From: Platycnemis pennipes
Lineage: Eukaryota; Arthropoda; Insecta; Odonata; Platycnemididae
DNA length: 64,000 nucleotides
Direction of reading: 5' to 3'
NCBI GenBank assembly: GCA_933228895.1
Contig: OW121846.1
Coordinates: 6,975,915 to 7,039,914 of the forward strand
Of the stretch, positions 35,713 to 47,858 are shown piece after piece. Under the pieces are notes generated by a model. The model had not been told where the DNA came from, searched no databases, and saw nothing but the letters and a program-made list of their open reading frames with translations. The number at the start of each line of letters is the position of its first letter. Positions within the stretch are counted from its first letter, which is position 1. Position numbers and translations under genes: made by a program.

Positions 35713-37096
35713 CTGTGGAAGCTCGGTATAACTAGTGTTCTCAATGGCTGGGAAATCACTCGCTATTGCGAGCGCTCATTATATCCAAAGGTGTTGGATT
35801 GAGCCTCTCATTTCCCACAGTTGTTCTGACTTTCCGTTTTTCTTTTGTTACCAGGCTATTAGAAACAGGTATAAGAGCCATTTCGTGCACAATTTCATAT
35901 TTATCGTTTATTTTGCAAATTAAATCTTCCACACCTATACCATTTTACATTTACCCTCGATCGTTTTGCGAATTAAATCTTTCAAAACAATAATCTACGC
36001 TTTGCTGAAGTGTTTGAGTGATAACCGCTAAGTACATCTATAGGTTGGGAAAGTTGTCATGATTCGCCGAAATATGGCATTTTTCGGCGGCCGAAAATAT
36101 TTTTTGCAGAATTACCGATTCCTAGCATTCCTAAAATTCACATTCAGTTATCTCTCGGACATAAGTTGCAGCGAGTATTTATTTTCACAAACAAATACCT
36201 CTGTCGGTTGCGCTGCACATGATTTGTCATACTAGTGCTGCTATCTGGAGGATCTAGAGCGAACGGAGGTAACTACCATGAAATACTAAAGCCGAGATAT
36301 CAATGCATTTACCCATAATTTTATATATCCATGAATTCAGGAATAATAAAATAAAAACTTGTTGAACTGGGTGAATTTCAATTATTCGTATAACATCGGC
36401 CCTGGCCATTTTTACGAAAATATGGAAAAATATGCTCAAATTAACAAATGTACCAGAAAAGATAAGTATTCCCATTATTTCTGCTAACAGGAAAAAATAA
36501 TCTAAACCAGGATATATGAATCGTAGAATTGTAAGGAAATAAATAATTCTTTGTCAACGGAAAACTTTGACGACTTCTTCGTGGGAATGAAAAGCATAAC
36601 AAAACAAACATCGTACCTTTAGTATCATGCATATGTTTCACATTAACAGCACAGTACTTTCAATTTCTATTCCTGGCTGAAAAATGGTTCAAGCATCATC
36701 TGCCTCAGTGTAGGGGCAGGAACGAGCGGGCGGATAGAGGGACAGGAGCGGGTGGGCGGCGTGACGGGAATGGGAAGTGGGTGGTGGCGGCAGGGCGAAG
36801 ATAGGCGGGCTGAACTGCACCCCTTACCCACACCACCGCTTGCTGCTGTCGTGTGATTGGCTAGGTGCTTTTCCACTTGTCCATCTTCGGCCCACCCTCT
36901 CCTTTGTGAACTTGGCTTAACAAAAGAACAACTGAAAAGTGTGAGTGTTCGCAAGGTATGCCAGGGTGGGCCGTAAATCGTTGGTGCCTGGACTTGATTG
37001 GACTTAACAGAACATAGAGATGGCACAAATCTTGTATTCTAAGTTGTACTTGTATACTAAGCTATAAACCGTACTCACTATAACAGGCTTTTACTG
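35713..37096. mobile_element. Pogo-like nonautonomous element, copy B
   Basis: The left end CTGTGGAAGCTCGGTATAAC and the reverse-complemented right end CAGTAAAAGCCTGTTATAGT match copy A. The site corresponding to the hAT in copy A is empty here (TTTCAATTATTCG at about 36377). A G-rich block at 36700-36900 is not in copy A and is probably a further insertion. Confidence 0.65.
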
Positions 37097-37288
37097 CACT
37101 TTAATACCTACATTCATTGCATTTTGGTAATTAAAAATGTTTTTTATAGGTAATTAAATTGAAATACTTAAAAAAGTTCTTGGTAAGACATTTAAAGTTG
37201 TCATTGACATTTAAAATATATAACAACCTTGTTTTATATTTTAAATTAAAAATGTATTAAAAATTGGATGTGTTTAATTTTTTTTCAG

Positions 37289-37473
37289 AAGACAAATTAG
37301 GCATGAAAAACTCATTAATAAATTTAAGAGGCAGACACTGGCATATAGAGCATATTAGTTTAGGTGCTAGTATTTTTCAGAAAAAAATTGTAAATTTCTT
37401 TACTTCTTCCCAAATATGTCAGTTAGTGTCTCCTGAAAACAAGGAAATTTTACTCTCTTCCTGTGGATACTGA
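37289..37473 (+). other. Exon-like open segment of unknown status
   Basis: A strong acceptor (TTTAATTTTTTTTCAG) precedes an open frame that begins in the phase required by the 35211 donor and runs 61 codons to a TGA. It reads DKLGMKNSLINLRGRHWHIE and on to SSCGY. The segment is not similar to ATM as far as I can see, and the 35211 to 44015 splice is in phase without it. It could be an alternative terminal exon, or chance in AT-rich DNA. Confidence 0.25.
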
Positions 37474-38995
37474 GCAGCGATGTATTTGAGAAACAATCCT
37501 CATATCAATTTCACTTCTTAGCCACACGGCTAAGTGTGTTAAAGGTGCTCTCCACAGTGTAGTTTGTTGGGGGTATGGTTTGATAGGAAATGAGCATTCT
37601 TCTTACAGCACGATAGTTTCTGGAAGACGATCAAGCAGTCTTTTCCAAACACTCTTTACCTGTCCAAAAATCAGACCAGAGCAAAGAATGCAGCAGAGCC
37701 CTCGGCTTCTGCAGAGCCTCCTCTTGCCACTCAGCTTAGGTTCTGTTGAAAGCCTCTTCATCTTTGATAAAATCTCCCCAAGGTGGTATCAGAGGTCCCA
37801 GAGTCCAATTCCACCCCTGTGGGCGAACCTGGTGCCTCTTAAATCACAGGGGGTTCTCAAAAGGGCACCCCAAGGGTAAGGATAAGGTGGAAGAGCTCCT
37901 GTTGCCATCCCCACCTGGGCTCTGCAACACTGCTGCCTCCCCTGTCATGGGTATTGGACTACTAGAGTCTTTAGTAGGAGCTCACTCAGAATCCTTTGAA
38001 GGAACCTTTTGTTTAAAGTCATGTTGTTTGCATAAATGTTGCTATGGGTAGCTAGGGCAATGAAGGGTCCACCCATGCAGAGCCCCATATGTATGGGTAA
38101 GGCTAAATAATGAAATCATTGGTTGGCGAGATCACCTTGGGGAATGAATTCATGATGAATAGAATTAACCTGGTTATATTCCACATTGGTTCTGTATTTT
38201 GTTGTAATGTAGTTTCAAACAAGAAAACAGTTTTTCTCTGTAAGCTCTACTTTTTTACCTTCAAAACAAGTTACTTTTTAACAGCTCAATTATATTAAAG
38301 GCCTATACAGATAATTTATTTGTAGCTTAGTGAAATAGTGTGTGTAGTGCGTTTCTACTTTTGTCTTTCTTCTCTGTACAATTATCAGCAGATAACATTA
38401 GGCCATATTTGTTGACATTAAAGTGCGTTTACAGCTAACATAAATGGCTTCAAGTCGAAATAGTACCTGGTGTTAATTATCCTGATAGAGTATGCCATAT
38501 TTTTGTTCAGTACACCCAGAAAGAATATAGGAAAACTATCTCTGATATTGTTATAAGAGTTTTTGTGTTTGGTGACCAAGATAAAGTTTCGGCTCCAAAA
38601 CTTGTGTGCAAAATATGCACTGAACATTTACCACTGTGGACTAATGGTAAAAGATATCTGAAATTTGTTTCGTGGAAACACAACAACCATTTTGATCACT
38701 GTCACTTTTGCATTGCGAATACTACTGTCATTGACTGAAATAACACAGCAAGTGGACACATCCTGATTCTTGCTCTGCCCTCAGATGAATTATCAATTCC
38801 AGGTAAGGGGCATCTCGACATGGCCGCAACGGCTCTGATGTTTTGGCCCTGCTGTCTTGGCGCAAGACCTTTTGGTGCAGGCCCTCTTTGGTGGGAGCCA
38901 GTGCAGCACAAGCCATTTTGGCGCAAGACATTTTGGGGAAAGAGGTTTCACTGATTTTGTGCAAATGAAATGAATCATAGAATTTATTTTGTGTG
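37474..38995. other. Intronic, no gene recognised; short repeat of TTTTGGCGCAAGAC near 38.9 kb
   Basis: 38840-38945 contains several variants of TTTTGGYGCAAGAC, possibly one terminus of a small repeat. No coding region is supported. Confidence 0.35.
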
Positions 38996-38999
38996 TTAA

Positions 39000-41225
39000 C
39001 ACTAGAATGCCGAAGGGTGTCATTTTGACACCCTACACCTACATTTGTTTGCATAGCTGCCCATGAAACTGTATTGAAGAAAAAATCATTCGTGACTTTT
39101 ACTCATTTTAAGGGCTTAACAAGACTACTGTATGGGATATAGCCTTCTACCTTTTTTTCATCTGAAAAATTAAAATTTACCGTAAATGCCAGAGGGTGTC
39201 ATTCACACCCAGTAAATGTTGGCATTTCTTCTTTCATTTTAGGCGTATCTTCGGAAGGGATTTGATTACTAATAGTCAAACTGGTGTTTTTGAACAGTAC
39301 ATCAAGTTTGCATTTGTTTAATTCTACATATTTTCGATAATAATACTCTGTTTACTTATTTTTCGAAAATTTAATAGCACGTCAGGTAAGTGTATTTTCC
39401 ACTACTTTTTTTTGCAAATGATTCACTTTCGATCCAGCTCATTAGTCCGCGGTGATACAGAGATGTATTTATCTGATGTAAAGAAGCACTGCTGGCATGA
39501 ACAATGTACTGACGCGACAATACAGATGACAACTGCCGAGCGTCTGTAGTTGGAGGCTCTCTGGCTCACTGGAGTATCGCGACCGGTGGTGACTTCTCCT
39601 TGCATCGAGGCGGTTGCATTGACATAGTTTGCGTCTTGGTAATGGCACTATGTAGAGGTATTAGGCCGGAGCAAATAACGGCAGTACTAAATAACATTTC
39701 TGAAGATGTGTCCGAGAAATGGTCTGATCAAGATGTTGAGCTTTTTTGAAATTTTACGCTATCTTCGCTTTGACGAAAAGTCAAGTCATTCTGCACGGTT
39801 GCTGACAGACAAATTTGCAATGTTTTCAGATCTAAGGAAGAAAATTATTGATAACTGTGTTGCATGCTCTAAGCCATGAGCGGTCATTACTATTGACTAA
39901 CATCTGTTTCCAAGCAAAGCTACGCAATACATGGCATCGAAGCCTAATAAACATGGGCAAAAATACTGGCTTGCAGAAGGTAAGGACGGTAAATATTTGA
40001 TAAACGGATTTCCCGACCTTGGCAAGGATGACTCTCGTCAAACTGGCAATCGCGTTGCAGATCATGTTGTAATGATACTTATGCAGCCTTGCTTGAACAA
40101 GTCCGAAATGTCAAAACTGATAACTATTTCTCATCACTTGTGTGCACTTAAGACCTAAAGAAAAGTATAAGTCTAATGGGAGCCGCCAATAAGGTAAGGT
40201 GAGGAATCTTTCCTGAAATACCAGCTTTTCGGGGAGTTGTACTCAACTAAATTGTACAAAAACGAAGATGCAAGACTTACCGTTTATCAGGGCAAACCGA
40301 GAAAGTGTGTTGTTGTTCTAAGTTCTCCTCACCATGACGTTGACATTGGTGAAAACCAAAGAAACGCCAGAAACTCTAAAGTGTGGCAATGAGACCAAGT
40401 ATGGATTGGATATCATTGATCAGATGGGGCTGAAATATTCGGTTAGGAACCAGACGTTGGCCAGTCCATTCTTTTCAGAATACTCTTAACTTTCCCGGTA
40501 TAAATGCCTGGATGTTTTACAGGGAAATAGCTCTACAGAAGATATCTCGAAAGGGTTTTTGCAGAGTTAGCGGAGGAGCTTGGAAGTCCTAACACTGCAT
40601 CAAGAAATGTTTGTCAAACTTCTGACGAGTGTGATGGAGTGCGAGAGCCATAACTTACTAGGAACTGTCAAATAAAGATAAAATGCAATAAAACAGAACT
40701 ATTGGATTTTGTAAGCTGTGTAATAAATAACGCATACGGCACGCATACGGCTAAAACAGAGTGAAAGTGCCATAAAGGTGAAGCAATTGTGACGAAGTTT
40801 GATGTAACCCTGTAAAAAAGAGACCTTGGATTTCATTGTGTTTTCCTTTACACTAATTTGGTGTTTACGTGCATATAAATTATACAAGATTTTAGGTAAA
40901 CAATAAATGATTGTAAAAAATGATTATTTACTAACCACTTATGTGCGCCATCCAGCGTTTCAGCAAAATCTTCGAAAACTTGTGTGGTCGAAAATAAATT
41001 TTGCAGGTAATAATTTTCTAAAATCGAGCTACATTTTAAAAAATTATTTTAATTTGTAAAAATAAAAACGCCAAAATATACCCGAAGTTGCCACATTAAC
41101 ACTGGCAACCACAGAATATAAAATAATCCGCACAAAAACACTGCTATGAACACATAAACAGATGGGTGTCAAAATGACACCCTCCCGGCATTCTCGGGGG
41201 GTCCAATAAGTCCGGCATTCTAGTG
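39000..41225 (+). mobile_element. piggyBac transposon 2, TTAA-flanked, decayed
   Basis: The left end is CACTAGAATGCCGAAGG. The right end, reverse-complemented, is CACTAGAATGCCGGAC. TTAA lies at 38996-38999 and 41226-41229. The first ten bases are shared with piggyBac 1. Subterminal palindromes GGGTGTCATTTTGACACCC (39015) and GGGTGTCAAAATGACACCC (41164) lie near both ends, with a further partial copy at 39194. Confidence 0.92.
39640..40700 (+). pseudogene. piggyBac transposase remnant, heavily frameshifted
   Basis: Recognisable blocks: SEKWSDQDVELF then FEILRYLRFDEKSSHSARLL; VITIDQHLFPSK (around the first catalytic Asp) then QYMASKPNKHGQKYWLAEGK; YNYFSSL near 40120; and blocks with KLYKNEDARLTVYQGKPRKC (40250 onward) and GINAWMFYREI (40500). 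The order follows piggyBac-type transposases. There are many stops and indels; it is a dead copy. Confidence 0.8.
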
Positions 41226-41810
41226 TTAAGGCAAAGTTAATTTATAAATGAATTATCACCAGCCGTGCTCTACATGATCATCATCATCTGTGTACATACA
41301 TCAGACGGTGTCTGGCGAAACTCAAAATCTTTTTTCCCTGAGTTTGCCAGGCTTTCCAAGCAAAGTTTTGCATTTCTCTTATTGCACATTGTTCACAACA
41401 CATTTTAATCAAATTTCCTATCAAATCTGCACATTTATTTGATGTATAAAACATCATGAATTATGAGTGCTACTTAGAGAAAAGATGGGGGGATGAGTGG
41501 TGAGTGACCCTAGGGTGGGTGACAGGGCCGAACATGCCCTGAGTAGATTGTCATGTGTGGTGAAGAGTCACTTTCTCCACGGGGTGCCCCTGGTTTCCGC
41601 TGAACATGATGAACCCTGACAGTCGATAAAAAGCTCCCATCACTATGGTGCGACTTAGTGCTAAAGGTGACCGAGTCTGAGGGGAGGAGGGTGAGAAGTT
41701 GAAAGAGACTCGGATTACTGGGCGACATCTGGTTTTATTTAATGAGTAGTTTTGACCTTCTCAGGTGATCATCAGAGGTTTAACTAGTAAATGACGGGCG
41801 GCATATCTAT

Positions 41811-42672
41811 TAGCAGTGGGTCGAATCCACTTTTTCCTCGAATCCGAATCCCAAATCGAATCCCGAATCTACCTTTCCGTTTATGAACATTGTGATGACA
41901 GGCAATGTTTCCTTTTCAAATAGTTATCATGCAAAGCAAAAGTGAATGCATGTGCAGCAAGTGTTTGTTATATCTGTAGTTTAATAAACAACATAACACT
42001 ACAAAAAAATCTAAATCGAATCTGACCATATTATTAATATTTATTGCTGAAAAACCAAAACAAATTAACTCATTCAGGATACACTATTGGGTTTCCGACA
42101 AAATTATGCATTTTTCATTTTGTTCCAATTTACACATAGAACAAAAGAAATTTCAAATGATCACTCAGTAGTTGAAGACTACATTAAAAAAAAATATTTT
42201 TTTCTTTAAGATAGTATACATTATTTACGTTTGACCTTCTTTAGCAGTAAAAAAATTCTATATTATTTTAAAATATCGTAGGTATGTTGGTAAACCCCGT
42301 ATTAACACTAACGACTGCATTATGCCTGCCATCTTATGGCAAATGGAGAGCTATCTCCACCTACGAGTTCACGAGCGAAATTCCTCATGCATTTATCTAC
42401 ATCTAAATCACATTTTTATGATGAAAATTGCATCTTACGCTTTGATGCAGTAAAAATTGACGTGTTTAAGAGAGACAGTGAAAACGATGAATTATGTGGT
42501 TGTGGCAATGAAGGTTACAGTAATATTCTTAAGAAAGCTTTAAAAAAGGTTTGATAAAATAAAATTGCTCTTTGGAATTCAAACTGGTTTCGATCGAATC
42601 CAGCCAAAAATTTCGAATCCTCGAATCCAGTAAGATTCGGGGGGTTAGGTGCATTCGAGAACCCATCTCTAA
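41811..42672. mobile_element. hAT-type element, copy lacking the CCGTATTTAC insertion
   Basis: Nearly identical to 28585-29073 plus 30937-31332. Ends are TGGGTCGAATCC and GAACCCATCTCTA. Target duplication is not clean because the right flank is a TA microsatellite. It is the empty-site reference for the element at 29074-30936. Confidence 0.85.
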
Positions 42673-42744
42673 TGTATATATATATATATATAAACACACA
42701 GTCTCACATCAGTGAAAGGAGAGTGGGGGGGGGGGGGGGGGGGG
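42673..42744. repeat. (TA)n microsatellite and poly(G) tract
   Basis: (TA)n at about 42675-42692 and about 20 consecutive G at 42725-42744. Both are polymerase-slippage prone and likely assembly-sensitive. Confidence 0.9.
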
Positions 42745-42884
42745 TAGGGAGAATGAGGCAGTCGTGAAAGGAAGGTGAGCAAACGACTGGTGGCAAGAGC
42801 AGCACATTTGACTATGGGGACCGGCAGTGAGTAGAATGGGGAGAGGCTGGAAGGGTCATTTAAAACATCATTCTAATGTACATT

Positions 42885-43900
42885 AAAATATGAAACAATT
42901 TCAAAATTCTCCATAAAATCAAGTTTCCTCCCCTTATCACAAACATGCAAAATCTTAGGTGTAAAATCTGAACAGTGATCATTTTCAATTTAATGCATGG
43001 CAAACACAGACTTGTTATTACCATTTACAAAAGAATTAAAATGTTTGGATTTACGTATGCTTACTTGTCTACCAGTTTGCCCGACATAAAAACAATTGCA
43101 GCCAGGGGTATTTTAATTTAACATGTACACTCCACTTTTATTACAGTTAGGATATCCGTTTTTCAAGTTGAACAACAATTTGTCGAGAGTCATGAGGTTA
43201 TAAATGCACACTTGCAACTTATTTCGAGGGGGAGATTTGTTAATTTTATAAAACAATTTGTAGATGAAAGATAACTTTACCCATTTGGTATTTGGTGAAG
43301 GGATCATGGAAAGAGCAGTGGAATCCATTATAGTTCGTTTTTGGCATAAGCGATTTAATAGGGTGTCTATCAGTGAAAACCATTGTTCCAGGTGATACGT
43401 TTGATGAAAGAAAGCTCATTAGAAAATTGTTTGGATGAAAGGGGGGTGGAGAGTAGGCGATTGAGCATGGAATGAAAAGAAGCCATTTTATGTGAATTGG
43501 AATTTAGGGAATTGTTAAGTCCAGAAAATTTATCTGACTGAAGCCTATTTCCATAGTAAATATAATAGATGGGTGAAGCGAATTAAGGAGAGACAACAAC
43601 TGGTTTAATTGTCTTATACTCCCGGTCCATAAATCAGACTATATAATCCGCATAGCAAAAGTAATAAACTAAGTTTTTAAGAAGGGAATGTTTCCTGTTG
43701 AATAATTTATCCTCCAGATGGTACATGAAAACCTCAGCTAGTATTGGTGAGAGAGGCGACAGAAATATGTACGACAAAAGTATTTTCACAGCACCTGAAA
43801 ATTCTTATAAAATCTCACCTGATGAAGAAAAATTTCCATTCTTTATATTTTGTAGTGTATTCATAAAAAGTTTTCATTATGAAAATTGCTGAATTATCAA
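42885..43900 (-). pseudogene. Penelope-type reverse transcriptase end and GIY-YIG endonuclease
   Basis: Minus strand from 43790: SPLSPILAEVFMYHLEDKLF and VYYFCYADYIV (RT motifs, with the catalytic YxDD degraded to YADY). Next come HKMASFHSMLNRLLSTPLS and ELSFIKRITWNNGF (43500-43380). GVYMLN then CFYVGQTGRQVSIRKSKH (43130-43030) is the GIY-YIG nuclease, with a frameshift at its centre. TPKILHVCDKGRKLDFMENF (about 42920) is the terminal segment. Multiple stops; inactive. Confidence 0.82.
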
Positions 43901-44014
43901 GTATCCTCTGCTGTAGCAAAATTAATAAACTAATGAAAAAAGTGATTCTTTTTCAAAATCATTATGATTGCTATGCTGGTACCTTTCACTTAAATTGTTG
44001 AATCTTTTTTGCAG

Positions 44015-44095
44015 AGGCACTGAAAAACGCAATTCCTCGATACATAAAGGTTTCTCCTGAGAGACATTATTGCGGTTCAACAGTTTTATGTACAG
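44015..44095 (+). CDS. ATM: ATM kinase exon 3 of those visible (81 nt)
   Basis: Acceptor TTTTTTGCAG, donor ACAG|GTAAGT. It begins with two bases that complete the codon opened at 35211 (Glu), then reads ALKNAIPRYIKVSPERHYCG and STVLCT. It ends after one base of a codon. It is short, so identity depends on the phase chain with neighbours. Confidence 0.72.
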
Positions 44096-44677
44096 GTAAG
44101 TAGAGGCATTGAAACTTGCTATTTTTTCATTCTATCTGTCTCTTAATTTAGTGATGATGGTAGAAAAAATTGTAATGAAGAATTTGTAGTTTCTGATTCA
44201 AGTCTTGGTTTTTCTACATTATCACTCTTACCTGCTGTTGAGAGCTTAAGAGTAAATAGTAGGGGGGGTCATTTCCTGTTGCTTTCCCTTGGTTGTTTTA
44301 TGAGCAACTAGGCTGGGGTCAGATTCCTTTAGGTGCCCCATCCTTGGGAGACATTTGCAGTGTTTGAACACATGTATGCAATGCACATGCCTAGCCCCTA
44401 TCCTTCATTGTATCTATCCTGGGACTACAAGGAGCAACTTTCATTGTTTCCAATACTCCAGGGGCTGTGGGTAGTTTTCCACAATGTCATGGCCAGAGTC
44501 CATCTGAAAGAATCATTTTCAGTCATAGCCTTAAAGTTTGCATGTGAATTTTTGGTCTTTTACAAAGGAAGAGTGGAAATTGGACTCTGACTTGATAATC
44601 AGTGGTCATTTATTTGATCTTCATCACCTTTCACCTAATTCTTGTATTTTGAATATAATTTTACCATTTCTTTTCAG

Positions 44678-44773
44678 ATTTCAACTCTATTTTGGATTCT
44701 CAAATCTTTGAGGAAAATACTGAACTTTTGCTTTTAGGATGTAAAATCATGGGGGCCTTCTGTTGTTCATGTG
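44678..44773 (+). CDS. ATM: ATM kinase exon 4 of those visible (96 nt)
   Basis: Acceptor TTCTTTTCAG, donor TGTG|GTGAGT. It reads (D)FNSILDSQIFEENTELLLL then GCKIMGAFCCSC, in the same phase on both sides as the previous exon. The LLLLGCKIMGAFCCSC helix resembles vertebrate ATM LLFLDMLKFLCLCV at the same position in the order of blocks. Confidence 0.78.
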
Positions 44774-44885
44774 GTGAGTCTTTTCCATTTGGCACTTAAA
44801 TGTGTGAAGTATTTCTTGAGTGAAAATTGTGCATTATTGCCAACATTGTGTCAGGAGGTAGTAATTTCTTTTTTGGCTGTTTCAG

Positions 44886-44989
44886 AAGGTCACAAGTACA
44901 CTCCTCAGCAGAAGCAGGCATTATTATATTTCCTGGTGAATCTTCCGAAGGAAAATATTGGAATTGGATTTCCAATGAGGTTACAGATG
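44886..44989 (+). CDS. ATM: ATM kinase exon 5 of those visible (104 nt)
   Basis: Acceptor GGCTGTTTCAG, donor ATG|GTAAGT. It reads (E)GHKYTPQQKQALLYFLVNLP then KENIGIGFPMRLQM and ends on a codon boundary. The intron before it is only 112 bp, in contrast to the 4-15 kb introns elsewhere. Confidence 0.78.
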
Positions 44990-46190
44990 GTAAGTACTCA
45001 GTATGCTATTGAACGCTTAGGGGGATGCTGAAAAATAGTAAAAATTGAACTTTGAATCCAGTTGAACCTCTACTGGAATCAACTCGTATAGCTATTTCTA
45101 CCATTGACATGCCCTGGCAGTTTGTTACTGGTTAGTCCCTTAAACATGACCATCTTGCTTTGAATGTGATGGCTTTGTGAAGTAGAAACAACAGGAACAA
45201 ACTATTTTGGCTCAACATAGTGCTTGTTTCAGCTATGATTAACGTATCCCGTAAGAAAAGCATGGCTAACCCTTCATGGACGGCCCGGGTCAGGGTAGTG
45301 AAGAGAAGGGGAAGCTGAGGGTATGGGAAGTCGACTGTGGGGCCATAGAGTTTTCAGAGGGCTAGACTAAAGTGCGAAAGCCACAACATACATATTTTAT
45401 TGTCCTACCTAATGGTTGCTAAGACAGGTACAAATGGCTGTAGTCGACTGACAGCTCATGCTGGTAGTAGGATCCCTCGGCAGGCGTCATTGTTTGCGAT
45501 GGAGGTTTCCACGGGGCGTAGAGAGTAGTTGACTCAACTGCGTTATGAATTTTCCACCAAGTCGAGTCATGTCAGGACTACCTGCTTTATGATAATGAAT
45601 ATTTCATATTTCAGGAATTTACCTGCTACCCTGCAGGAGTCTTCAGGTCCTGAAGAAGCCTGCAGGATATCCGTGAAAATACTGCCCTGAGCATGAATGG
45701 ACTCTGCATAAAATGTGTAAACCAGTTGAGTCAACCTCATGTGATTTAGGCGCTCATGAAGATTCATATTTATTTGAGGTCCTAAAAACGGCACACATCA
45801 CCATTTACTTTCATTATTCTGCATCGTCTTGGAGTTTTTCAACTCTTGCATTCTAATAGCAGATTGAAATAAAAAATATTTTATTGTCATTTACCCAGTA
45901 AGAATATGAAAGAATTCAGATGATAACTATCTATAGCACTTTCATGCAGTAGAGGGTGATTCTGTTTGGAGAAAACAATGGTATCATTCGAATTTAAGAA
46001 GCAACAGGTTATATTCTTAAGAATATTCATACTAGGTACTATAAGATAATTTAGAAAGAAAGCCCGTCACAATGATGTATTCCATGGAGTAGGTTATCAT
46101 TGAAATATGTTGAAATTGTTTTAAAAAAATATTTATTGATTTGTTCCAAATTCGCTATCTTGGGTAGAAGGTGGTTTAGGTTAAAGTTTT
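44990..46190. other. ATM intron; possible Penelope-type 3' UTR remnant at 45560-45700
   Basis: Inverted sequences around ACCTGCTTTATGATAATGAA and a CTGAAGAAGCCTGCAGGATA stretch resemble the hairpin-like 3' UTR of Penelope-like elements. No coding region is seen. Confidence 0.35.
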
Positions 46191-46194
46191 TTTA

Positions 46195-46935
46195 ACTTCT
46201 CCACCGTACGATTTTCCCAAAAATCCTGATCTCTCTGGATCTTTTCCAGAATGAAACCATGTGGGGTCCAAAAGATAAATATGCAATATTCCCTTTATGC
46301 AATATTTAGCAACCCCTAGACTAGGTAGAAATAATCAGAATTTCTATTCAACCTCAAGTTTCCCTCCCAAATATCGCAGTACTTGATTATTTTCTCAGTG
46401 ATGCCCTACATTGGCCAGATATCCCTACAGGAGTATGGACATTTCACCTCCACAATGCCTTTTCCATCTTGCAGAATTTAATCAGGAGAGACAGCCAAAA
46501 AGGAATATTATCATCTAAAACAGTCCAGTGGAAATAACATTATTCCCGCTATCTTTTTCATATGCCTTTTTTCCATGGCCTGTCCATATTCTGTGTAAGT
46601 GACTGGCATAAAATGGCCCGGACTGTATTTGGCCGAGGTGCCGAGCCACAATTTGCACACACGGTCGAAAGTGGAGGCAGTCAGTTTCTTCAATCTCTCC
46701 ATCATCCATATCTTGGAGTGCCGCTGATCCCTTGTCTTCTCCTCCAGAATTTTTCTCTCTTCTGCACTGAGAGTGATGGATTTTATAAAAGCGTCAGCGG
46801 CTTGTGCGTCCATCTCCCTGGTCTCATTCTCAACGAGTCCATAATATTCATTTGGACCCTCCATACGGGTCTTCTTTCGGGCTGTCTGAGGCATTTTCAG
46901 CTTCCACTTTGCTTGGCATTTAACCCCTCTCACTT
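46195..46935 (-). pseudogene. YqaJ-type exonuclease gene, broken (copy 2)
   Basis: Minus strand: ITLSAEERKILEEKTRDQRH, SKIWMMERLKKLTASTFDRV (equivalent to WREVRRKLLTASFLGEV in copy 1), and TYTEYGQAMEKRHMKK. After a frame break come GKGIVEVKCPYSCRDIWP (catalytic Glu-x-Lys, about 46440) and TPHGFILEKIQRDQDFWE (about 46250). There are stops at about 46413 and 46320. Sequence divergence from copy 1 suggests two distinct family members rather than a recent duplicate. Confidence 0.8.
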
Positions 46936-47631
46936 TTTAGGCAGCGTACAATTTGGTAAACTGCCCAGGACTCTTCTTGACTAACCTTTTATGCAGTACA
47001 GAGTGCAATTTGGGTCCGACATATAAGCAAACTACGTGCGGTAGGCATCTCTTTCGTTCCCTTGGATCAGCGTAACTGGTGGGGTCCTCATCGCAGGAAG
47101 ATTCTCAAGTCTTTCGGGTTTCCTGATGGCTGGGCTAATGCCATTCACTGATTGTACTTCCGTGGAGATGTGTTGGGTTGGGAGGGTTAGCAGAGGTGGA
47201 AAGGATTGTAAAACTGTGAAATTTGTGGGAAAACCTTGCCAGCTTGAATATTGGTAGTCTGTGGGGTGGTGGTGAGGGTAAGGGTGTACAATTGGCATAT
47301 CCTTGTTTTGGCCAGCAAAGTTTTTCTGTTTTGGTATGATGTCTTCCGGATATGTAGTCATTAAATGTAATAACAGCTACAGCTTAGGATTCCTATGAGC
47401 ATTTTGGAGGTAGAGCTGTCAACAAAAAAAACTTACCAGCTCAAAAGTAAATTTGTCGGGAGTTGAAGGAGATTTGACAATGCCATTGCTGGTGCTGTAA
47501 GTTTTACAGCACCAGCTGTAGCTGCCATGCTGGGCCATAGCTGCCAAGCTCTGGCCCTTGTGTTTTATTTGGGGCACCCTTCCCTCAAGGAGTACTGCAT
47601 ATGGGGTGAGGTTACGGCTCTCCATGATTTG
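46936..47631 (-). other. Probable upstream sequence of YqaJ copy 2
   Basis: A proline-rich open segment on the minus strand at 47032-47361 and another at 47419-47630 precede the nuclease block in the same orientation. They have no recognised domain; membership in the same former gene is inferred from position only. Confidence 0.3.
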
Positions 47632-47858
47632 CCTGGGACAAGCCACCTTGTTTTGCAATGAAGACGTTTGCCTGGGGCAAGCCACCTTGTTTTGCAATGA
47701 AGACGTTTGCCTGGGGCAAGCCACCTTGTTTTGCAATGAAGACGTTTGCCTGGGGCAAGCCACCTTGTTTTGCAATGAAGACGTTTGCCTGGGGCAAGCC
47801 ACCTTGTTTTGCAATGAAGACGTTTGCCTGGGACAAGCCACCTTGTTTTGCGATTTCG
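47632..47858. repeat. 39-bp minisatellite, five full units and a partial one
   Basis: Unit GCCTGGGGCAAGCCACCTTG plus TTTTGCAATGAAGACGTTT, starting at 47632, 47671, 47710, 47749, 47788 and 47827. The inner units are essentially identical and the outer ones carry GGGACAAG. As 39 is divisible by three and the unit has few stops, open frames exist in several phases on both strands. These are not evidence of coding. Confidence 0.92.

Larger units (their letters stand above)
41720..43900 (-). mobile_element. Penelope-like element 2, interrupted by a hAT
   Basis: The coding part is at 42885-43900. The 3' UTR-type motif TGATGATCACCTGAGAAGGT is at about 41755-41780 on the minus strand, beyond a hAT at 41811-42672. 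A (TA)n tract and a long poly(G) lie between. Treating 41720-42880 as the element's interrupted 3' UTR is an inference. Confidence 0.65.

Noticed and set aside
46562..46984. 140-residue + strand ORF
   Set aside because: It is the antisense shadow of the YqaJ nuclease pseudogene on the minus strand.
47632..47858. Regularly repeated units that might suggest a CRISPR array
   Set aside because: The 39-bp units are directly tandem with no unique spacers, and the genome is eukaryotic; it is a minisatellite.
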